Assembly: GCA_035552275.1 (NCBI GenBank)
Contig: DASZLR010000103.1
Coordinates: 1 to 47,287 of the forward strand
Length of the DNA stretch: 47,287 bases
Direction: 5' to 3'
Source of the DNA: DASVLX01 sp035552275
Lineage (GTDB): Bacteria; Actinomycetota; Actinomycetes; Mycobacteriales; Pseudonocardiaceae
A model generated the notes under the pieces. The model saw only the letters and a program-made list of their open reading frames with translations, did not search any database and was not told the DNA's origin. Shown here in pieces: positions 37,157 through 45,193 of the stretch; within the stretch, counting starts at the first letter, position 1; each line of letters opens with the position of its first letter. The position numbers were made by a program, and so were the translations under genes.

Positions 37157-40100
37157 GAGTCCAACACCACCAGGAGGTCGCCGCCCTCGACCTGCTGCAC
37201 CGCGCCGATGGCCAGCCGGGCGACCTTGCCGGCCGTCGGTGCGGTGATCGCGGCCTCCATCTTCATCGCCTCGATGGTCGCCACCGTCGCGCCCGCCTCG
37301 ATCTCGTCGCCGGGCGCGACCGCCAGCGTCACCACCCCGGCGAAGGGCGCGGCCACCTGGTTCGGGTTCGACCGGTCGGCCCGCTCGGCGGCCGGCACGT
37401 TCGACGCGGCCGACCGGTCCCGCACCTGGATCGGCCGCAACTGGCCGTTGAGCGTGGTCATCACTGTGCGCATGCCGCGCTCGTCGGCCTCGCCGATCGC
37501 TTCCAGCCCGATGAGCAGCCGCACGCCCGGCTCCAGATCGACCGGATACTCCTCACCGGAGCGCAGGCCGTAGAAGAAGTCCTTGCTGCGCAACACACTC
37601 GTGTTGCCGAACTGCTCGCGGTGCGCGGCGAACTCCTTGGCCGGGCCGGGGAACAGCAGTCGGTTCAGCGTGCCGCGCGGGTCCTCGCGCAGCCCACGCC
37701 GGTCGTCCTCGGTCAGCTCGGCCACCGCCGGCGGCGCGGTCCGGCCGCGCAATGCCTTGCTGCGGAACGGTTCCGGCCAGCCGCCCGGCGGGTCGCCCAG
37801 CTCGCCGTGCAGAAAGCCGATCACCGACGCCGGAATGTCGAACCGGCCCGGATCGGCCTCGAACTCCTTCGGGTCCACCCCGGCGCCGACCAGGTGCAGC
37901 GCCAGGTCACCGACCACTTTGGACGACGGGGTGACCTTGACCAGCCGGCCCAGCATCCGGTCGGCGGCGGCGTAGGCGTCCTCGATCTGCTCGAACCGGT
38001 CGCCCAGCCCCAGCGCGATGGCCTGCGCGCGCAGGTTGGACAGCTGCCCGCCGGGGATCTCGTGGTGGTAGACCCGGCCGGTCGGCGCGGGCAGCCCGGC
38101 CTCGAACGGCCCGTACACCCGGCGCACCAGCTCCCAGTACGGCTCCAGGTCGCAGGCGGCCTGCAGATCCAGCCCGGTCGGCCGGGCGCTGTGGTCGGTC
38201 GCGGCGATGATCGCCGACAGCGACGGCTGCGAGGTGGTGCCGGACATCGACGCGACCGCGCCGTCCACCGCGTCCGCGCCGGCCCCGATCGCCGCGAGAT
38301 AGGTCGCCAACTGGCCGCCGGCGGTGTCGTGCGTGTGCACATGCACGGGGAGGTCGAACTCCTTGCGCAGCGCGGAAACCAGCCGGGCCGCGGCGGGCGG
38401 CCGGAGCAGGCCGGCCATGTCCTTGATCGCCAGCACGTGCGCGCCGGCCCCGACGATCTGCTCGGCCAGCTTCAGATAATAGTCCACTGTGTACAGATTC
38501 TCGGCGGGATCGGCCGCGTCGCCGGTGTAGCACAGCGCGACCTCGGCGACCGCCCGCCCGGTCTCGCGCACCGCCTCGATCGCCGGCCGCATCTGCTCGA
38601 CGTCGTTGAGCGCGTCGAAGATCCGGAAGATGTCGATCCCGGTCGCCGCCGCCTCGTGGACGAAAGTGTGCGTCACCTCGGTCGGGTAGGGCGTGTAGCC
38701 GACGGTGTTGCGGCCGCGCAACAGCATCTGCAGGCAGATGTTGGGCACCGCCTCGCGCAGCGCGGCCAGCCGCTCCCAGGGCTCCTCGGCGAGGAACCGC
38801 AGCGCCACGTCGTAGGTCGCGCCGCCCCAGCATTCCAGCGACAGCAGCTTCGGCAGCGTGCGCGCCACATACGGGGCGACCGCGAGCAGATCCTTGGTGC
38901 GCACCCTGGTCGCCAGTAGCGACTGATGCGCGTCGCGGAACGTGGTGTCGGTGACGCCGATCGTCGGCGACTCCCGCAGCCAGCGGGCGAAACCCTCCGG
39001 CCCCAACGATTCCAGCCGCTGCCGGGAACCCGCCGCGGACGGCACGCCCAGGTCGACCGCCGGCAGCTTCGCCAGCGGATCGAGCACCTGCGGACGCGGA
39101 CCGTTCGGGCGGTTCACCGTGACGTCGGCCAGATAGTTGAGCAGCCGGGTGCCCCGGTCGGCGGCCCGCCGCGCGGTCAGCAGGTACGGCCGCTGCTCGA
39201 TGAACGAGGTGGTCACCCGGCCGGCCCGGAAGTCCGGATCGTCCAACACCGCTTGCAGGAACGGGATATTCGTGGACACGCCGCGAATGCGGAACTCGGC
39301 CACCGCCCGCCGCGCCCGGCCGACGGCCATCTCGAAGTCGCGGCCCCGGCAGGTGAGCTTGACCAGCATCGAGTCGAAATGCGCGCTGATCGTGGTGCCA
39401 GCGGACGCGGTGCCGCCGTCCAGCCGGATGCCCGCGCCGCCGGCCGACCGGTAGGCGCTGATCACGCCGGTGTCGGGGCGGAATCCGTTCGCCGGGTCCT
39501 CGGTGGTGATCCGGCACTGCAACGCGGCGCCGCGCAGCCGCACCGAGTCCTGGGACAGCCCCAGATCGGCCAGGGTCTCGCCGGCCGCGATGCGCAGCTG
39601 CGACTGGACCAGGTCGACGTCGGTCACCTCCTCGGTGACCGTGTGCTCCACCTGGATGCGCGGGTTCATCTCGATGAAGACGTGCCGGCCGGCCGGGTCG
39701 AGCAGGAACTCGACGGTGCCGGCGTTGACGTAGCCGATGTGGCGGGCGAATCGGACGGCGTCGGCGCAGATCCGTTCGCGCAGCGCCGGATCGAGGTTGG
39801 GCGCGGGCGCCATCTCGATCACCTTCTGGTGCCGGCGTTGCAGCGAACAGTCCCGCTCGAACAGGTGAATCACGTCTCCGGAGCCATCCGCGAGGATCTG
39901 CACTTCGATGTGCCGGGGATCGATCACGGCTTGTTCCAGGAAGACCGTCGAATCGCCGAACGCGGACTCGGCCTCGCGCATCGCCGCTTCCAGCGAGTCG
40001 CGCAGCGCCGCCGGCGTGTCGACCTTCCGCATCCCGCGCCCGCCGCCCCCGGCGACCGCCTTGACGAAGACCGGGAAATCGACGTCCTCAGCCGCGGCCA

Positions 40101-40533
40101 GCAGAGTGTCCACATCGGATGATGGTGCCGAGGACCGCAGCACGGGCAGGCCGGCTTCGCGGGCGGCGGCGACCGCGCGGGCCTTGTTGCCGGTCAGCTC
40201 CAGCACGTCGACGGTCGGCCCGACGAAGGTGATCCCGGCGGCCTCGCAGGCGGCGGCCAGCTCCGGATTCTCGGACAGGAAGCCGTAACCGGGGTAGATC
40301 GCGTCCGCGCCGGCCCGCCGAGCCGCGCTGACGATCTCCTCAACGGACAGGTAAGCCCGCACCGGGTGGCCGGGCGTGCCGATCTCGTACGCTTCGTCGG
40401 CCTTCAGCCGATGGAGTGAGTTGCGGTCCTCGTGCGGAAACACCGCGACCGTGCCCGCCCCGAGTTCGTAGGCGGCGCGGAAAGCGCGGATCGCGATCTC
40501 GCCGCGGTTGGCGACGAGCACCTTGCGGAACAT
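37153..40533 (-). CDS. pyc: Pyruvate carboxylase
   Basis: The 1126-residue multifunctional enzyme forms oxaloacetate from pyruvate and bicarbonate. Domains in order: biotin carboxylase (FRKVLVANRGEIAIRAFRAA, ATP-grasp AVAGGGGRGMRKVD, EMNPRIQVEHTVTEEV), carboxyltransferase (GVTDTTFRDAHQSLLATRVR, HVHTHDTAGGQLATYLAA), and biotin carrier with the biotinylated Lys of IEAMKMEAA near residue 1091. It is complete. In mycobacteria the gene (pca) is adjacent to rsmD; here helD to phzF lie between. An RHH gene overlaps its stop. Confidence 0.97.
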   Translation of the reverse strand: MFRKVLVANRGEIAIRAFRAAYELGAGTVAVFPHEDRNSLHRLKADEAYEIGTPGHPVRAYLSVEEIVSAARRAGADAIYPGYGFLSENPELAAACEAAGITFVGPTVDVLELTGNKARAVAAAREAGLPVLRSSAPSSDVDTLLAAAEDVDFPVFVKAVAGGGGRGMRKVDTPAALRDSLEAAMREAESAFGDSTVFLEQAVIDPRHIEVQILADGSGDVIHLFERDCSLQRRHQKVIEMAPAPNLDPALRERICADAVRFARHIGYVNAGTVEFLLDPAGRHVFIEMNPRIQVEHTVTEEVTDVDLVQSQLRIAAGETLADLGLSQDSVRLRGAALQCRITTEDPANGFRPDTGVISAYRSAGGAGIRLDGGTASAGTTISAHFDSMLVKLTCRGRDFEMAVGRARRAVAEFRIRGVSTNIPFLQAVLDDPDFRAGRVTTSFIEQRPYLLTARRAADRGTRLLNYLADVTVNRPNGPRPQVLDPLAKLPAVDLGVPSAAGSRQRLESLGPEGFARWLRESPTIGVTDTTFRDAHQSLLATRVRTKDLLAVAPYVARTLPKLLSLECWGGATYDVALRFLAEEPWERLAALREAVPNICLQMLLRGRNTVGYTPYPTEVTHTFVHEAAATGIDIFRIFDALNDVEQMRPAIEAVRETGRAVAEVALCYTGDAADPAENLYTVDYYLKLAEQIVGAGAHVLAIKDMAGLLRPPAAARLVSALRKEFDLPVHVHTHDTAGGQLATYLAAIGAGADAVDGAVASMSGTTSQPSLSAIIAATDHSARPTGLDLQAACDLEPYWELVRRVYGPFEAGLPAPTGRVYHHEIPGGQLSNLRAQAIALGLGDRFEQIEDAYAAADRMLGRLVKVTPSSKVVGDLALHLVGAGVDPKEFEADPGRFDIPASVIGFLHGELGDPPGGWPEPFRSKALRGRTAPPAVAELTEDDRRGLREDPRGTLNRLLFPGPAKEFAAHREQFGNTSVLRSKDFFYGLRSGEEYPVDLEPGVRLLIGLEAIGEADERGMRTVMTTLNGQLRPIQVRDRSAASNVPAAERADRSNPNQVAAPFAGVVTLAVAPGDEIEAGATVATIEAMKMEAAITAPTAGKVARLAIGAVQQVEGGDLLVVLDS

Positions 40534-40560
40534 GGAGGCTCCTTCTGGGTACCTGGTTCG

Positions 40561-40575
40561 TCTCGCAAAACGAGA
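40561..40575. promoter_or_regulatory. Inverted repeat in the pyc promoter region
   Basis: TCTCG-CAAAA-CGAGA, a 5-5-5 inverted repeat 27 bp upstream of the pyc ATG, next to the only AT-rich stretch there and to a GTCC-N8-GGAC pair (40581-40596). It is a candidate regulator site for pyc. Confidence 0.4.
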
Positions 40576-40612
40576 ATATTGTCCCAGAATTTGGACGCGA
40601 CACCAGCCCGTG

Positions 40613-41485
40613 TCAGGTGCCCGAGGTAGTCGCCCGTTGCCGGCGGGTCAGCGGCAGCCTCGTCCAGCTCTGCTCGTCGCACGGCGTGTACGCCAGAATG
40701 CGCAGGTCCGGAACTTCCAGCACGGCCAACTCGGTAGCGGTGAACCGGATCTCGCCGGCCGCCGGATGGACGAACGCACGCAGCCGGGTCTGCGCTTCGG
40801 CCACCTCGTGCCGCGCCCACAGCTCGGCGAACTCGTCACTGAGTTCGATCAGCCGGTTGATGTCCTCTTCCCAGTCCGGGTCGCCGATGTGGTGCGCGTA
40901 GTCGGCGCGCATCCGGGCGACCAGGTAGCGGATGTGCTCGTCATAGTTGTTCATCTGGCCACGCGCGGTCGGCTCGGTGACGTTGCACCAGATCAGGTTC
41001 CGGTGCACGCACGGCAGCGAATGCCATTCCCAGAACAGGTCCTCGTGGGCCTCGTTGGAGGTGAGCACGTCGTAGCGGGTGTTGATCAGGATCGCCGGCA
41101 GCGGATCGAGGGCGCGCAGGACCTCGTGCACCCCGTCGGGGATCGTGGTGGTGTCGACCGCTGCCCGGCGCGGGGTGGCCTCGGCGAGCTGGTACAGGTG
41201 CGCGCGCTCGGCCTGGTCGAGCTGGAGCGTGCGGGCCACCGCCTCCAACACCTGGGTGCTGACGTTGATCGGCCGGCCCTGCTCCAGCCAGGTGTACCAG
41301 GTGACACCGACCCCGGCGAGCAGCGCCAGTTCCTCCCGCCGCAGGCCGGCCGTGCGTCTGCGCCCGCCACCCGGCGGCAACCCGACGTCCGCGGGCCGCA
41401 GCTGAGCCCGGCGCGTCTTCAGGAACTCGCCCAACTCGGTACGGCGGCGCTGGCCGAGCGGCACGGAGACATCGTTCACGCTCAT
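40613..41485 (-). CDS. XRE-family regulator with MmyB-like ligand-binding domain
   Basis: The 290-residue protein has an HTH in LGEFLKTRRAQLRPADVGL and RREELALLAGVGVTWYTWLEQG (quoted in parts, residues 18-70). It is followed by the MmyB-like C-terminal domain: ALDPLPAILINTRYDVLTSN, DLFWEWHS and NLIWCNVTEP. These regulators usually control a divergent oxidoreductase or exporter and sense a small, perhaps fatty-acid-like, ligand. Here the divergent gene is an MFS exporter, with a 9-bp-arm palindrome between them. Confidence 0.9.
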   Translation of the reverse strand: MSVNDVSVPLGQRRRTELGEFLKTRRAQLRPADVGLPPGGGRRRTAGLRREELALLAGVGVTWYTWLEQGRPINVSTQVLEAVARTLQLDQAERAHLYQLAEATPRRAAVDTTTIPDGVHEVLRALDPLPAILINTRYDVLTSNEAHEDLFWEWHSLPCVHRNLIWCNVTEPTARGQMNNYDEHIRYLVARMRADYAHHIGDPDWEEDINRLIELSDEFAELWARHEVAEAQTRLRAFVHPAAGEIRFTATELAVLEVPDLRILAYTPCDEQSWTRLPLTRRQRATTSGT

Positions 41486-41526
41486 CTGCCCATCCTCGCG
41501 CAACGGTCTGACATCGCAGCTCAACG

Positions 41527-41549
41527 TGGTGCTGTGGGTAACAGCACCA
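41527..41549. promoter_or_regulatory. Palindrome between the MmyB-type regulator and the MFS gene
   Basis: The arms TGGTGCTGT and ACAGCACCA with a 5-bp spacer (GGGTA) form a perfect inverted repeat 45 bp from the MFS ATG and 42 bp from the regulator ATG. It is likely the operator for both directions. Confidence 0.65.
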
Positions 41550-41593
41550 ACAGGCTCTCTGGGGATGGTTGTTCCCGGCCACAGAGTCAATCC

Positions 41594-43054
41594 ATGACTA
41601 CGACAGCACAGTCTCCGACCCGCGCGCCCGCGGCTGATTCCGCTGCGGCCGGCCGGCGCGGCTGGCTCATGCTCACCGTCCTGCTGGCGGCGCAGTTCAT
41701 GGCGCTGCTGGACGTCACCATCGTCAACGTCGCGATGCCCACCATGGGCACGGACCTGCACGCCTCCGGCGCGGCGCTGCAACTCATCGTATCCGGCTAC
41801 ACCGTCAGTTACGCCATGTTGCTGATCACCGGCGCCCGGCTCGGTGACCTGTTCGGCCGGCGACGGATGTTCACCATCGGCGTCGTCGGATTCACCGTGG
41901 CTTCGCTGCTGTGCGGGCTCGCGCCGAGCGCCGGGCCGCTGATCGCCGCCCGGTTCGTGCAGGGCGCGGCGGCGGCGCTGACCATGCCGCAGATCATCAG
42001 CGTGATCCAGATCAGGTTCGCCGGCAACGCGCGCACCACGGCGCTGTCGGCGTACTCGGCGGTGATCGCGGTCGGCGGCATCGTCGGGCAGGTGGTCGGC
42101 GGCGTGCTGGTGACCGCGAACCTGTTCGGCGCGAGTTGGCGGCCGATCTTCCTGGTCAACGTGCCGATCGGCATTGTTGTGGTGGCGCTGGCGCCCGTGC
42201 TGGTGCCGGCCGATCCGGCGCGCGGCGCCCGCAAGCTGGACCTGGTCGGGCTCGCGTTCGCGGTGCCGGCGGTGTTTCTCGTTGTGCTGCCGCTGGTGCT
42301 GGGCCACCAGGAGGGTTGGCCGGCGTGGACGTTCGGCTGCCTCGCCGCGGGCCTGCTGCTGGGCGCGGCGTTCATCGCGGTGGAGCGCCGAGTTGCCGCG
42401 CGGGGCGGCGATCCGCTGCTGAACCTGGCCGTGCTGCGAGTTCCTGGTATGGCGTTCGGCATGGTGGCCTTGGTGCTGACCATGATCGCCTACGGCGGGT
42501 TCCTGTTCAGCTTCGCGCTGCACCTACAGGCCGGGTTGGGCGACAGCGCGCTGCGCGCCGGGCTGATGTTCGCGCCGGCAGCGGCCATGTTCGGGCTGTG
42601 CGGGTTCTACTGGCGAAAGCTGCCCGCCGCCATCCACCACTGGCTCATTCCCGGCGGACTGCTGATCGCCGCCGCGGCGTTTGTCGGCGTTGGGTTGAGC
42701 CTGCGGACCGGCACCAACGGCGGGGTGTGGCTGTACGTCGTGCTGGTCGCGTTCGGGCTGGCGATGGGTCCGGCGTTCGGTTCGCTGATGGCGCACTCGC
42801 TGGTGCGGGTTCCGGTCGCCGAGGCGGCGGACGCGAGCGGCCTGCTGACCACCACTATCCAACTTGGACAGGCGATCGGCGTCGCGGCCTTCGGCGGCCT
42901 GTTCCTGACCCTGGCCGGGCGGCCCACCGCGCAATCCTCGGCGCACGCGTTCAGCACCACGATCGGCTGGCAGGCGTTGCTGCTGGTCATCGGCGCGGCG
43001 GCCGGGCTGCTGCTCGCCCGGACCGCGCGGGCGGTCGTGCTCAGCGCGCGATGA
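41594..43054 (+). CDS. MFS multidrug exporter, DHA2 (14-helix) type
   Basis: The 486-residue membrane protein starts after a short polar N-terminus with LMLTVLLAAQFMALLDVTIVN, the typical helix 1 motif of DHA2 drug-proton antiporters. It continues with GARLGDLFGRRRMF (motif A between helices 2 and 3) and VIAVGGIVGQVVGGVL (motif C, antiporter signature). About 14 hydrophobic segments are visible. It is expected to export drugs or an own metabolite using the proton gradient. The 3' end overlaps the convergent DUF397 gene by 14 bp. Confidence 0.92.
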   Translation: MTTTAQSPTRAPAADSAAAGRRGWLMLTVLLAAQFMALLDVTIVNVAMPTMGTDLHASGAALQLIVSGYTVSYAMLLITGARLGDLFGRRRMFTIGVVGFTVASLLCGLAPSAGPLIAARFVQGAAAALTMPQIISVIQIRFAGNARTTALSAYSAVIAVGGIVGQVVGGVLVTANLFGASWRPIFLVNVPIGIVVVALAPVLVPADPARGARKLDLVGLAFAVPAVFLVVLPLVLGHQEGWPAWTFGCLAAGLLLGAAFIAVERRVAARGGDPLLNLAVLRVPGMAFGMVALVLTMIAYGGFLFSFALHLQAGLGDSALRAGLMFAPAAAMFGLCGFYWRKLPAAIHHWLIPGGLLIAAAAFVGVGLSLRTGTNGGVWLYVVLVAFGLAMGPAFGSLMAHSLVRVPVAEAADASGLLTTTIQLGQAIGVAAFGGLFLTLAGRPTAQSSAHAFSTTIGWQALLLVIGAAAGLLLARTARAVVLSAR

Positions 43055-43226
43055 GGAACGAACGCCAGGCCGGCCCGGTGAAGGTGAGCATCGGGCCGGC
43101 CGTGTTCTTCGAGTCACGAACGCCGATCACCGCACCGCCGGCCGCGATCTCCACGCAAGCACCGCCGTTCGAGCCGCTATGACTGCTCTTGCGCCAGGTC
43201 GTGTGGGTGAAGTCCGGGGTGATCAT
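43041..43226 (-). CDS. DUF397 domain-containing protein
   Basis: The 61-residue protein shows the full DUF397 pattern: TTWRKSSHSGSNGGACVEIA and VIGVRDSKNTAGPML, ending in FTGPAWRSFLIAR. It follows the Scr1-type regulator by 26 bp and is its usual partner. This intact pair is the complete version of the decayed pair at 9058-9551. Confidence 0.92.
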   Translation of the reverse strand: MITPDFTHTTWRKSSHSGSNGGACVEIAAGGAVIGVRDSKNTAGPMLTFTGPAWRSFLIAR

Positions 43227-43252
43227 CGCGATTCGCCCCTTCCGTTGATCGA

Positions 43253-44116
43253 CTACCGGTAGGTCGCGGCCACCTTAGCAATGAGCTCGCAGGAAGATTC
43301 TACGTCCAGCGCCGAGCCGCGAAGCCGGGCGAAGACGGAGGCGTAGGTCGTGAACTCCTCCGGCTCCTTCAGGTAGGTCGCGCCCAGCACGTCCTCCAGA
43401 TAGACGGCGGAGAATCGCTGATCCGGCAAGCGAAACAGGTAGAACGCCGAGGGCACGGTGATCCGATTCGGTGCGGCAAACGGGATCACCCGCAGGGTGA
43501 CGTTGGGCCGTTTGGACATCTTGACCAGGTGATCGAGTTGCGCCCGCATGATCTTGGTGTTGCCCTCGACCCGATGCAGCGCGGCTTCGGTGAAAATCGC
43601 TTCGACACGCGCCGAAGGCCGACCGGTCCGCCGGAACACCCGCTGCCGGTTGACTCGGGTAGTGACCTGCTGCTCGATCAGCCGTCCGTCCGCCTCCGGC
43701 TCCCACGCGGAGATCGCCGACCGCGCGTATTCGGCCGTTTGCAGCAACCCGGGCACCGAGTCGATCTCGTAGAGCTGCATCTCGGCGGCTTCCCACTCCA
43801 ATGCGAGGAACCGTCGGAACCAGTCGGGCACCGCGTCGCGGCCGGAGCTTCGCCGCCGACGGCGGGCCGGTCGCTGGTCCACCAGGTCGATCAGGTAGCT
43901 GCGCAGGTCCACCGGTGCGCGGTATAGCTTGGTCAGGGTGCGGATTTCCTCGGGTAGCGCGCTTTGCCTGCCGTTCTCGATCTTGCTGATCTTGGGCGGG
44001 TAGCCGTCGATCGCGTCGGCGGCCTCGGCAGCCGTGTAGCCGGCTTCCTCGCGAAGCCGGCGCAGTTCGATACCGACCTGCATGTTGATGAGATCGAGGT
44101 CCGGTGCGACGGTCAT
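43253..44116 (-). CDS. Scr1-type XRE regulator (DUF5753 C-terminus)
   Basis: The 287-residue protein has an N-terminal HTH (IELRRLREEAGYTAAEAA, then PPKISKIENGRQ, residues 15-50). The C-terminal Scr1/DUF5753 domain contains LEWEAAEMQLYEIDSVPGLL, QTAEYARSAI, TEAALHR, QLDHLVKMSKRPNVTLRVIP and FYLFRLPDQRFSAVYLEDV. Such regulators pair with DUF397 proteins in actinomycetes and act in development or as toxin-antitoxin-like modules. The divergent gene at 44242 may be part of the same module. Confidence 0.92.
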   Translation of the reverse strand: MTVAPDLDLINMQVGIELRRLREEAGYTAAEAADAIDGYPPKISKIENGRQSALPEEIRTLTKLYRAPVDLRSYLIDLVDQRPARRRRRSSGRDAVPDWFRRFLALEWEAAEMQLYEIDSVPGLLQTAEYARSAISAWEPEADGRLIEQQVTTRVNRQRVFRRTGRPSARVEAIFTEAALHRVEGNTKIMRAQLDHLVKMSKRPNVTLRVIPFAAPNRITVPSAFYLFRLPDQRFSAVYLEDVLGATYLKEPEEFTTYASVFARLRGSALDVESSCELIAKVAATYR

Positions 44117-44241
44117 GCGGCGATCATTACAGCCCGAATATCTCCGCTACAAGTTGCGTTCGGTAGTTCACCCATTCGTGGGCTGCGTATCGAGAAAGTT
44201 TCTTGCTACGTTGGTCACAGTAGAGATTCTAAGGAGGAATC

Positions 44242-44622
44242 GTGACGGCTCATCCGTTGGACGCGCTGGTGAACGACCCGTCCGGCCTGCCGCCGATCTG
44301 CGGCGAGCAACAGTTCGCGGAGATCATGGAAAGCATCGTCGCGGACTTCGCGCCTCGGCTGTTCGCGATCGTGCAAGAGTACGGTGAGCGGGTCGACGGC
44401 AAGATCGTCGCCTGGGGGATGGCGTTCGAGGACCGCGCCGACGTTGTCGGCGTCGACGGCGGTGTGCGGATGGGCCTCGACAAACCCGAGGACGCGTTGC
44501 CGTTCTTCGGCTTCGGCACGCACATCAAGTCGCGGCTGGTCTGGGTCAACCCAGATGCGGCCAGTCCTCCTGACGAAATTGAAGACGACGCTGAAAACGA
44601 GGACGTCACGTTCGATCAGTGA
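44242..44622 (+). CDS. Hypothetical protein (126 residues), divergent from the Scr1 regulator
   Basis: Not recognised. The GTG start has a near-perfect ribosome-binding site (AAGGAGG five bases upstream), so expression is likely. The protein is acidic: PPICGEQQFAEIMESIVADF, FAIVQEYGERVDGKIVAWGM, GVRMGLDKPEDALPFFGFG, and a tail of Asp/Glu (DEIEDDAENED). No membrane segment or known motif is seen. The divergent Scr1/DUF397 pair and the 17-bp overlap with a convergent type VII-associated gene place it in accessory DNA. Confidence 0.75.
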   Translation: MTAHPLDALVNDPSGLPPICGEQQFAEIMESIVADFAPRLFAIVQEYGERVDGKIVAWGMAFEDRADVVGVDGGVRMGLDKPEDALPFFGFGTHIKSRLVWVNPDAASPPDEIEDDAENEDVTFDQ

Positions 44623-45193
44623 CCTGGGCCGGGTCCGTCGCCATCGGCAGCGGACCCGGTTCGTTGGCGTTCTGGGTGAGTACTTGGGTGAACCGGTCCC
44701 AGTACCGGATCATCGACTCGTGGTCCTTGCGCTCGGTCGAGTCGATCTCTGTGGTGACGCGGTACTGGGCGACTGAACGCAGCGCGCCGATGAACGCGAC
44801 CAGCGACTCCACTTCCTGCTGGCTGCGCACTTCGATGTGCGTGCCACCGTTGGCGGGCAACAGGTTCTGCACGCGGGCGGTGTGACCGTCCAACCAGCAC
44901 CAGACGTCGATCTCCCACCAGCACCACACCCATTCCGGCTCATCCGCGCCGCAGGCCCAGGTGAGCAGGGCGCGCAACCGGCCGTCGTCGGGCGGGGCGG
45001 CGCTGACCGAGTAGAGGACCTCGCGGCCGAAAGGCAGCATGCCGGGCATCCGGCGAAGCCGGAGCGCCAGCAGGTCCCGTAACTGTCGGCATTCGCGATG
45101 CAGGGCGTCGATCAGGTGGCCGGGGAAGTCCCCGACCACCAGATCGTCGGCGTGCCGCCCCCAGGACGAGGACATGCCCGAGGCCTCAGCCAC
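44606..45193 (-). CDS. Hypothetical protein downstream of the PPE-like gene
   Basis: Not recognised; 195 residues, tryptophan-rich in the middle (PEWVWCWWEIDVWCWLDGHT), helical at the N-terminus (LIDALHRECRQLRDLLALRL) and the C-terminus (SMIRYWDRFTQVLTQNA). The start GTG 45193 overlaps the stop of the PPE-like gene (GGTGGCTGA), so it is translated together with the secreted substrate. It does not look like the EspG chaperone, yet a chaperone-like or accessory role is the simplest reading of the position. Codon use is normal for the region. Confidence 0.7.
   Translation of the reverse strand: MAEASGMSSSWGRHADDLVVGDFPGHLIDALHRECRQLRDLLALRLRRMPGMLPFGREVLYSVSAAPPDDGRLRALLTWACGADEPEWVWCWWEIDVWCWLDGHTARVQNLLPANGGTHIEVRSQQEVESLVAFIGALRSVAQYRVTTEIDSTERKDHESMIRYWDRFTQVLTQNANEPGPLPMATDPAQVTDRT

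Noticed and set aside
37045..38919. 624-codon open frame antisense to pyc
   Set aside because: It has His/Arg/Gln-rich shadow composition, while the minus-strand frame is an unmistakable pyruvate carboxylase.
40613..42523. Long minus-strand extension of the MmyB-type regulator gene into the MFS region
   Set aside because: Family sequence begins only at ATG 41485; upstream residues are His/Arg/Gln-rich shadow of the MFS gene.
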